From an uncultured bacterium (GTDB taxonomy: Bacteria > Bacillota > Clostridia > Oscillospirales > Acutalibacteraceae): a stretch of 20,175 nucleotides of DNA. Shown piece after piece: positions 14,567 through 20,175 of this stretch. Under the pieces are notes generated by a model. It searched no databases. It saw nothing but the letters and a program-made list of their open reading frames with translations, and was not told the origin of the DNA. The stretch is from contig CAJMOI010000024.1 in the NCBI GenBank assembly GCA_905215105.1, positions 1 through 20,175 on the forward strand. The letters run 5' to 3'. Both the position numbers and the translations under genes were made by a program. How positions within the stretch are numbered: position 1 is the first letter of the stretch; each line of letters starts with the position of its first letter.

Positions 14567-17500
14567 TTAAATCCGTTCGCGTTTCTTGTTATTGAGAACA
14601 ACGACGGCACATCCGGCTGCCAGCAGCAGTGTAACGGCAGCCAAAGGCATGGACATATCGCCCGTCTGTGCGTTATTGCCGGGTTCCTCGGAAGTGCCGG
14701 GCTCCTCGGAAGTGCCGGGCTCCTCGGAACTGCCGGGTTCCTCGGAACTGCCGGGTTCCTCGGAACTGCCGGGTTCCTCGGGCAGCAGTTCCAGACCCTT
14801 GATGGCAGCGTTCAAAGCATCGCAGGCGGCCTGAATATCATCAGGCATTGCATAGAACGTATCGGCAACGGTCTTGGCATCCGCCAGGGCTGCGGTGAGG
14901 GCTGCTGCACTCTCCTCCGTATACAGGCTGGTGTCAACCTTCTCCGCCTCAGCAATAGCAGCCAGCAGTTCGGTCTTGTCAAATTCCTCAATGGCGCCGT
15001 CCTTCACAGAGAACACAACCGTCTCGGAAACGTTGCCGCGATAATCTTCCAGTGTTACGGCATAGATGCCGGAAGCATCAGAGGCGACTGTAGGCATATT
15101 GTTGTTATAGCGAACAACCGTCTGGGCTTCGCCGCCATCGATGGTATAAATCATCTTGTACCAGTCCTTGGCCAGCGGGACAGCCAGTCTGCCGCCATAG
15201 ATGCCGGGATTGTAGGGCTTTGCATAGCTGTCGTCCAAGCGTCCGTCATAGGTAACGGTCTCGCCGCCGGCAGTGGTAATGGTCATGGTATAGCGGGCAT
15301 AGTCAGCGTCTGCGCCGGAAGGAACGTCCAGAATAACAGCGTTCTTGCCGGCAGCTGCGGTTACGGAATAAACCTCGGGCTCAGCTTCGCCGGTGTATTC
15401 CTTGGTTACGTTGATAACGGTCTCACCGTTCAGGCCGGCGACAGCATCCCAGTTAATGAGCAGGCTGCCGTCGATTGCCTTGACTTCCACGTCGGAAACA
15501 GCCTTGCTGTAGTCGTAATCGATAGAAGCGGCGTCGCTCTCGGTGCCGTCTTCGGCAACAGCCTTCACCTTAATGGTGACAACGCCTTCAGCATCGTAGA
15601 GATCCTTAATGTAGAACACTTCGTCATAGATGCCGCCCATGTACATTTCTTCGCCGTTGATAACAGCGTAGACATTGTACTGCTTCACATCGTTATAGGA
15701 AGCCATATCCCAGGAGATGTACATTTCGCCGGTGTCATAAGCCTTGTCGATGGTCAGGCCGGTGGGAGCAGCGGGCTTCTGAGCAGCGCCGGTGGTGTAA
15801 GCCAGCTCGCCGATGTTGATCTGATAGTCTTCAGCAGTGCCGTCAAATACCAGACCCATGGCGGCAATCTTCTTGCCGGCATAAGCGGACAGGTCCACGG
15901 TGGAGGTTACCCACTCGTCGCTCTTGGCAGCGGAGTCGGCCACATCCAGCTTCACAACGGTGTCGGTATCGTCTTCGAAGATCAGGGCCAGCTTCATGGC
16001 AACATCATCTTCGGAGGTCTTCTTAAAGGTCAGATCAACCTTGGTGCTTTCCGCCACATCCAGGTCGGTCTTGTACAGGTGCAGGAAGTTCTCAGCGTCG
16101 ATTGCACCATAGACAACCAGAGAGGAACCGCCGTTATAAGCACCGATCAGGTCAAAGTCAAAGCTGCCTTCGTTACCCAGAACGTCTTCCTGGCCGTTGT
16201 CATAATTCTTCTTGTACTGAGTGCCATAGTCGAAATCTACATCCAGCTTCTGGCCTTCCGTCTCAATCCACCACTGCCAGGTGGGCAGGATGTCCTGAAT
16301 GTTGATGTTGGACCATTCGTGGCTGTTGGAAATCACGCCGTCAACGGCATATTCCAGGCCATGGCCGGTATTAAAGCTGGTTACAAAGGTGTCGCCGTTG
16401 ATGACGGAACGCTCGGTGATATAAGCTGCAACGCCGTCAAAGTTCTGATTTTCGCGGGTACCAATGCCCACATCCTCATTTTGAGGATAGGTGGAACGGT
16501 CAGCGGTATAGCTGGCCTGAGAGGGATCCTGGAAGGGTCCGGACCACCAGCTGCGCTCACGCTCGAAGGTCATCCACTGGAACTCGTCCTTCTCACGGCG
16601 CATGGCAACGTTGTTGTTGGTGCCGTTGTCCAGATCCTCGTCCAGCCCGTCATGGACAAACTCGGAGCCCAGAGAGGCGATGGAGTTCATAGGCTGGCCG
16701 TCTTCGCCGATGTTTAGCCGAAGGTCATACTGCTGGCCCCAGCGGTCGCCGCCGGCCTCGATGCCTGCAAACACAACTTCCAGAGGATTCAAGCCCAGGG
16801 ACAGGGCATATTCCTCAGAGGTTGCCAGCTTGTTATACCCTCTGTTCCACCAGTAGTTCAGGAAGATAGAGTCGGAATACTGGGTATCGGTTTCCTGATC
16901 GTAAACGAACGGAGCGTTGATGTCGGTAAACTCGTTCTCATAAATCAGGGTGCCATCGTTGTTATTGATGGAATCATACCACTGAATATACAGACCGGCA
17001 TCCCGCATCTGCTTCATAAAGCCCTTATACAGCTCCACATCGCCTGCGGGGATGGTCTCTTCCTGATTGATAAACCAGCCGTCAAAGCCATAGTATTCAC
17101 ACATCTCAATAAGCTTGTCCGCATAGGGGAAACTGCCGTCCTCATCCTGAGTCAGGAACACCGTATGCTTCAGACCGGTTCGGGGCAGGAAGATGCAGCC
17201 GATGGAAAGCACGCCGTTTTTATGAGCTGCATTGGTATAGCCGGGGTTGGGCATGTTCACCAGACCAAACTCAAATTTCCGGTACTGCCAGGCGTCGTTG
17301 ACGCCGCGCTCATCCTTGTACATCTCTTCCGGCACTTCCTCGGTGGGCATTCCGTGCCAGGAGCCGTAGTAGTCGGTGTACTGCCAGAAATTGAACAGGT
17401 ACTGGCTGAATTCATTGGTGTAGGGGTAGCTGTCAAAGAATGCGTTTCCATAGTCGCCCGCCAGGGTAAACCACTGGGTTTCCGGGCTCAGCTCCGGGTT

Positions 17501-17758
17501 GGCCTGAGTGGCTGCCAGGGCTGCGTTGCGGTCCTGCAGAGGAACCTGGGCCCGCAGGTATTCCGCATAAGGATCCGTTTCCGGACTCCAGTCCAGGAAA
17601 TCTTCCGCACGATAGCCGTGCTGGAAGGCCTGATTCTCGCCGCGGGCGCTTTCTCCCAGATAGGGAAGCGTATCGCTGGCCAAAGCCATCGGCAGGGTGC
17701 TTGCCGTGATTGCCAGGGCCAGAAATGCAGCGATTACTTTTCTTGCCGTCTTTTTCAT
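14567..17758 (-). CDS. Secreted, cell-wall-anchored GH85 endo-beta-N-acetylglucosaminidase
   Basis: Complete ENGase of 1063 residues that would release N-glycans from glycoproteins at the cell surface. ATG at 17758 has AAGGAGG seven bases upstream. Residues 1-27 are a signal peptide (KKTARK, hydrophobic core, ALA cleavage site). The GH85 catalytic domain spans about 100-500, with GFDGWFINQEE placing the N-x-E pair at Asn231 and Glu233. A beta-sandwich module (about 535-655), an Fn3-like module (662-750), further Ig-like sequence (755-920), one FIVAR-like helical repeat (925-992), and a PGSSEE repeat linker follow. The end is QTGD, a hydrophobic segment and KKR, a TGD-type sortase signal. It is a paralog of the gene at 2-3430, in the opposite orientation and about 11 kb away, and is transcribed alone. 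Confidence 0.93.
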   Translation of the reverse strand: MKKTARKVIAAFLALAITASTLPMALASDTLPYLGESARGENQAFQHGYRAEDFLDWSPETDPYAEYLRAQVPLQDRNAALAATQANPELSPETQWFTLAGDYGNAFFDSYPYTNEFSQYLFNFWQYTDYYGSWHGMPTEEVPEEMYKDERGVNDAWQYRKFEFGLVNMPNPGYTNAAHKNGVLSIGCIFLPRTGLKHTVFLTQDEDGSFPYADKLIEMCEYYGFDGWFINQEETIPAGDVELYKGFMKQMRDAGLYIQWYDSINNNDGTLIYENEFTDINAPFVYDQETDTQYSDSIFLNYWWNRGYNKLATSEEYALSLGLNPLEVVFAGIEAGGDRWGQQYDLRLNIGEDGQPMNSIASLGSEFVHDGLDEDLDNGTNNNVAMRREKDEFQWMTFERERSWWSGPFQDPSQASYTADRSTYPQNEDVGIGTRENQNFDGVAAYITERSVINGDTFVTSFNTGHGLEYAVDGVISNSHEWSNINIQDILPTWQWWIETEGQKLDVDFDYGTQYKKNYDNGQEDVLGNEGSFDFDLIGAYNGGSSLVVYGAIDAENFLHLYKTDLDVAESTKVDLTFKKTSEDDVAMKLALIFEDDTDTVVKLDVADSAAKSDEWVTSTVDLSAYAGKKIAAMGLVFDGTAEDYQINIGELAYTTGAAQKPAAPTGLTIDKAYDTGEMYISWDMASYNDVKQYNVYAVINGEEMYMGGIYDEVFYIKDLYDAEGVVTIKVKAVAEDGTESDAASIDYDYSKAVSDVEVKAIDGSLLINWDAVAGLNGETVINVTKEYTGEAEPEVYSVTAAAGKNAVILDVPSGADADYARYTMTITTAGGETVTYDGRLDDSYAKPYNPGIYGGRLAVPLAKDWYKMIYTIDGGEAQTVVRYNNNMPTVASDASGIYAVTLEDYRGNVSETVVFSVKDGAIEEFDKTELLAAIAEAEKVDTSLYTEESAAALTAALADAKTVADTFYAMPDDIQAACDALNAAIKGLELLPEEPGSSEEPGSSEEPGSSEEPGTSEEPGTSEEPGNNAQTGDMSMPLAAVTLLLAAGCAVVVLNNKKRERI
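14679..14782 (-). repeat. 18-bp tandem repeat encoding the PGSSEE/PGTSEE linker
   Basis: Five full 18-base units and one partial unit, starting at 14679, 14697, 14715, 14733, 14751 and 14769, differ at one or two bases. They encode six-residue Pro/Glu/Ser units just before the sorting signal, a wall-spanning spacer. Near-identity suggests recent copy-number change by slippage. Confidence 0.9.
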
Positions 17759-17876
17759 TGCTTTGCCTCCTTGCTGAATTTCCGAATTCTTCTTCTCATA
17801 AGCTTTGTGAAGGAACGAGAAAAAGATTATGAACATATTATAAAAAAACAGCCAAGAAAGCGCCATATCAAAAATC

Positions 17877-17905
17877 TTAGATTTTATTATAGAATCGTTA
17901 GATTT
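17877..17905. promoter_or_regulatory. Direct repeat TTAGATTT, 21 bases apart, in the GH85 promoter region
   Basis: TTAGATTT occurs at 17877-17884 and 17898-17905, each preceded by AATC or AATCG. A spacing of 21 bases is two helical turns, as for dimeric response regulators. It is 120-150 bases upstream of the GH85 start. Operator status is inference. Confidence 0.35.
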
Positions 17906-18062
17906 CTGCATATTATCGCTAATTTTTTGTTATAAATAGTAAAATCTTGCAAAAAAATGGACATCTTTCGAGTTGGTTTTCAAACAAGAAAAAAACAAAG
18001 CAAAAGCACGGCAAACGATAGTTTACTTCTATAACTGATTTACTGTAGTATTTTTTATCCGA

Positions 18063-18078
18063 ATTTGTTATAACAAAT
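18063..18078. promoter_or_regulatory. Perfect 16-bp palindrome
   Basis: ATTTGTTATAACAAAT reads the same on both strands. It lies 35 bases after the permease stop codon and about 300 bases upstream of the GH85 start. No T-run follows, so it is not a terminator. The half sites resemble Rex arms but the 4-base spacer is missing. Confidence 0.35.
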
Positions 18079-18112
18079 CTGATGAATTTGCCAGTTGACA
18101 GTTGGCTTATAT

Positions 18113-19234
18113 TTAGAACACCCAAATTCCCAACATCAGTAAAATCGCTAAAAATGCAAGATTCCACAGTGTAAATTGCAAAATATAGCTGCCGCCTTTT
18201 GCACCCGGCGTCCGGGAATAGAGCCGGAAGGAAATCAAACTTGCAAGGGAAGCAATCAGTGTACCAAGGCCGCCGATGTTGGTTCCCAGAAGCAGCGCCC
18301 GTCCGTTTTCCGTAAAGGAAGAAAGCATCACTGCCGCAGGAACATTGCTGATGACCTGACTGACCAGCACCGAGGCAGCTACTTCCCGCCCGCTCAGCAG
18401 CCAGGAAACTCCTTCCTGTACCGCCGGAACCTGCCGGAGATTTCCCACGAACACAAAAAAGCACACAAAGGTCAGCAGAAGGCTGTAGTCCACCCGAAGC
18501 AGCAGTTTCCGGCTGAAAATCAGCAGAACCACAATCACCAGTATCGTGAGCCAAAGTACATCCAGCACCCGAAACACGGTCAGCAGACAGCAGACAAACA
18601 GCACTCCATACAGGATTGCCCGCCATTTGCACAGAGGTGCTTCCTCTCCGGGAAACCGCACGGTAAGGGTGTGATCACGCAGGAAAAACACGCCTGCACA
18701 GAGCATCACCAGGCTCACCAGTCCCAGCGGAATCATAGCGGAGAAGAATTCTCCCAGCCCCATTTCATACCGGGCATAGAGAAACAGGTTTTGCGGATTG
18801 CCTACCGGCGTCATCATGCTGCCCAGATTGGCGGCAATGGTTTGGAGCACCACCACCGGAATCACCTGTTTGGGCGAGGCCTGCTGCAAAATGGAAATGG
18901 TCAGCGGCACAAAGGTCAGCAGCGCCACGTCATTGGTGATAAACATGGAGCTGAAAAAGCACAGGAAAATCAGCACCGCCGAAACCATCCGCACACCGGA
19001 CACCTTCCGGGTCAGCAGCCGAGACATCCGGCGGAACAGCCCCAGCTCTGTGAAGCCGGCCACCACCGCCATCAGACAGAACAGCAGCCCCAGCACATGG
19101 CCGTCCAGATACTCGATGTATGCCGCAGAGGGCGGCACGGCAATCATGGACAACAGTGCACACACGGCTGCAATGAGCAGCACCGCTTCCTTTTTGGCAA
19201 AACCGATCACCTTTCCCCACACATTACTCTTCAT
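18113..19234 (-). CDS. Ion transporter (IT) superfamily permease, SLC13/ArsB/CitMHS-like
   Basis: Integral membrane transporter of 373 residues with about ten hydrophobic segments. Family-type motifs are FITNDVALLTFVPL in the first half and MMTPVGNPQNLFLYARY, and in the second half the repeat-like QVISNVPAAVMLS with GTNIGGLGTLIAS, the two hairpin-loop regions of the inverted-repeat IT fold. The substrate (dicarboxylate, arsenite, Na+/H+ or other anion) cannot be read from these motifs. ATG at 19234 has GGGAGG ten bases upstream and overlaps the end of queH by 11 bases, so the two are co-translated. The longer reading to 19408 lies within queH and is rejected. Confidence 0.85.
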   Translation of the reverse strand: MKSNVWGKVIGFAKKEAVLLIAAVCALLSMIAVPPSAAYIEYLDGHVLGLLFCLMAVVAGFTELGLFRRMSRLLTRKVSGVRMVSAVLIFLCFFSSMFITNDVALLTFVPLTISILQQASPKQVIPVVVLQTIAANLGSMMTPVGNPQNLFLYARYEMGLGEFFSAMIPLGLVSLVMLCAGVFFLRDHTLTVRFPGEEAPLCKWRAILYGVLFVCCLLTVFRVLDVLWLTILVIVVLLIFSRKLLLRVDYSLLLTFVCFFVFVGNLRQVPAVQEGVSWLLSGREVAASVLVSQVISNVPAAVMLSSFTENGRALLLGTNIGGLGTLIASLASLISFRLYSRTPGAKGGSYILQFTLWNLAFLAILLMLGIWVF

Positions 19235-19865
19235 GTTTTCCTGCCTCCCGCTCCATGGCTTCCTTTTTGGAAAAGACACATCCACAATAATTCTGACGGT
19301 ACAGGCCGTACTCCTGAGACAGAACAATGGAGCGCTTGTACCCCTCTTTTTTCTTGAAGTCCCCGGGCAGCCACCGGACACCGTATTTTTCTCCCATGGT
19401 CTCTCCAATTTCGTTGAGCTTCTGGGCGTTTTTCAGGGGGCTGATGGAAAGTGTAGTGGTAAAATAGTCAAATCCGCCCTCTTTCGCAGCTCTGGCCGCA
19501 TCCTCCAGCCGCAGAGCAAAACAGGCGAAACACCGCTCTCCCCCTTCCGGAATCTGTTCCAGCCCCTTCACTGCCTGATAAAAAGTCGACGGCTCATAGC
19601 CCGGACTTTGCAGGGAGGCTTTGTGCTCCATGGGCATGGCGGCGATCAGCCGGGCCTGCTCGTCCAGACGCTTCTGATACTCCTCCGCCGGGCTGATATT
19701 GGGATTAAAATACCGCACGGTAATCTGAAAATATCGGGACAGGTATTCCAGCACATAACTGCTGCACGGGGCACAGCAGCTGTGCAGCAGCAGCCGGGGC
19801 GCTTCCCCTTTCAGCCCGGCAATCACCTGTTCCAGCTCTTTTTGATAATTTCGTTTCTGATTCAT
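19224..19865 (-). CDS. queH: Epoxyqueuosine reductase QueH (DUF208)
   Basis: Converts epoxyqueuosine to queuosine at the tRNA wobble base, the last step of the pathway; non-homologous to QueG. The 213 residues show the diagnostic N-terminal LLLHSCCAPCSSYVLEYL (Cys30, Cys31, Cys34), RCFACFALRL (Cys112, Cys115) and a C-terminal YCGCVFS (Cys194, Cys196), which fit the iron-sulfur and metal sites of the family. ATG at 19865 has GAGGGG seven bases upstream and overlaps the stop of the LysR-like remnant as ATGA. The downstream permease overlaps by 11 bases. No other queuosine gene is in the window. Confidence 0.92.
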   Translation of the reverse strand: MNQKRNYQKELEQVIAGLKGEAPRLLLHSCCAPCSSYVLEYLSRYFQITVRYFNPNISPAEEYQKRLDEQARLIAAMPMEHKASLQSPGYEPSTFYQAVKGLEQIPEGGERCFACFALRLEDAARAAKEGGFDYFTTTLSISPLKNAQKLNEIGETMGEKYGVRWLPGDFKKKEGYKRSIVLSQEYGLYRQNYCGCVFSKKEAMEREAGKHEE

Positions 19866-20085
19866 CTGGTTTCCCCTCTCTTTTTGCTTTCCTCCAAGGT
19901 TTTGCACACGGTTTCCCCCTGTTTTCGGCACAGCTCCATAAACGCACCGGCCGCTGGGGAGCGGTATTTATTGCGATGATAGGCAATGAGAAACTGACGC
20001 CGGAAGCTGAGCCCTTCCACCCGCAGGGGACAGAGCACCCCCTGCCGGACCTTCTCTTCCGTCAGCCGCCGAGGTATGCCTTTTT
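19862..20085 (-). pseudogene. 3' end of a LysR-type regulator gene, cut at its 5' side
   Basis: In the frame ending in the TGA at 19862-19864 the protein reads EEKVRQGVLCPLRVEGLSF, RRQFLIAYHRNKY, SPAAGAFMELCRK, which resembles the end of a LysR substrate-binding domain. Only about 65-70 residues are recognisable. Upstream of about 20085 this frame no longer looks like LysR, and another frame encodes a LivF end. The stop overlaps queH by four bases, so the native gene was probably the first of a lysR-queH-permease operon. The left limit of the remnant is approximate. The gene may be truly truncated or only appear so through a contig-end misjoin. Confidence 0.55.
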
Positions 20086-20175
20086 GATGTCGGGGCTGTT
20101 CAGCAGTTCCTGGCTCGGGCCGCTGCCCACGATGTGCCCGACCTCGAGCACGTAGGTGCGGTCGGAGATGGACAT
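20062..20175 (-). CDS. livF: C-terminus of a LivF-like branched-chain amino acid ABC transporter ATPase (partial)
   Basis: The frame open from the right edge reads SISDRTYVLEVGHIV, then SQELLNSPDIKKAYLGG and a TGA stop at 20062-20064. The AYLGG end and the DRxYVLExGxIV block are typical of LivF. Nearly all third codon positions are G or C, richer than the genes to the left. Only 37 residues are visible. The ATG at the very edge is internal to the family, so the gene continues outside the window. Its overlap with the LysR-like frame marks a junction. Confidence 0.6.
   Translation of the reverse strand: MSISDRTYVLEVGHIVGSGPSQELLNSPDIKKAYLGG

Larger units (their letters stand above)
17759..18112. 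other. AT-rich intergenic region upstream of the second GH85 gene
   Basis: About 350 bases between the GH85 start and the permease stop, very rich in A/T. It holds several TATAAT-like boxes on the minus strand, for example near 17842 and 17889, none with a good -35. It also holds a direct repeat and a palindrome listed separately. No ORF with a ribosome binding site was seen. Confidence 0.5.

Noticed and set aside
14564..16717. 717-codon open frame on the plus strand antisense to the second GH85 gene
   Set aside because: Same antisense effect; the sense strand has a signal peptide, catalytic motif and sorting signal.
18176..19979. Two 393-codon plus-strand frames over the permease and queH
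   Set aside because: Both are antisense to genes with clear motifs; the translations are His/Gln- or Ser/Thr-rich with no domain.
1..20175. Search by eye for tRNA, rRNA, CRISPR arrays, transposases and riboswitches
   Set aside because: None seen; short hairpins found are explained as terminators or small inverted repeats.

Overview
The window looks like part of a chromosome from an anaerobic gut Clostridia species, probably of the Oscillospiraceae/Ruminococcaceae type. The evidence is a Spo0A-family regulator, strong AGGAGG ribosome binding sites, a complete [FeFe]-hydrogenase operon, a ferredoxin-dependent 2-oxoacid oxidoreductase operon, and two cell-wall-anchored glycosidases with a TGD-type sorting signal instead of canonical LPXTG. 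The lineage is inferred from gene content; no rRNA or tRNA gene is visible. No CRISPR array, insertion sequence or phage gene was seen.

Layout. (a) 2-3430, plus strand: a GH85 endo-beta-N-acetylglucosaminidase whose 5' end lies outside the window. (b) 8624-3631, minus strand: a five-gene [FeFe]-hydrogenase operon (hndA-like, a single-domain HATPase gene, hndB-like, hndC-like, hndD-like). An 18-bp site that fits the published Rex consensus exactly lies at 8739-8756, just upstream. (c) 12385-9053, minus strand: a P-loop ATPase, a small 2[4Fe-4S] ferredoxin, and the alpha, beta and gamma subunits of a 2-oxoacid:ferredoxin oxidoreductase (VorB/Kor type), ending in a very good terminator. (d) 12696-13175, plus strand: a hotdog acyl-CoA thioesterase, meeting a small Cys-rich ORF tail to tail. 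(e) 14240-13491, minus strand: a Spo0A-like regulator with a degenerate receiver domain. (f) 17758-14567, minus strand: a second, complete GH85 enzyme. (g) 19865-18113, minus strand: queH and an ion-transporter-superfamily permease, preceded by the 3' end of a LysR-type gene. The LysR reading is interrupted at about 20065-20085 by the 3' end of a LivF-like ABC ATPase of different base composition. This may be a rearrangement or a chimeric contig end.

How the parts fit. The 2-oxoacid oxidoreductase would turn branched-chain or other 2-oxoacids into acyl-CoA plus reduced ferredoxin. The trimeric-type hydrogenase would reoxidise ferredoxin together with NADH to make H2, under NADH/NAD+ control through Rex. 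The thioesterase could release the acid from acyl-CoA. The two surface ENGases would cut the chitobiose core of N-glycans on host or dietary glycoproteins, supplying sugar and exposing protein. They are convergent, homologous paralogs that bracket the whole energy-metabolism block.

The points most worth a second look are the pseudo-receiver Spo0A paralog (Glu at the phospho-Asp position, conserved Lys lost), the exact Rex operator, the single-domain HATPase inside the hydrogenase operon, the inverted ENGase pair with different C-terminal modules, and the LivF/LysR junction at the right edge.
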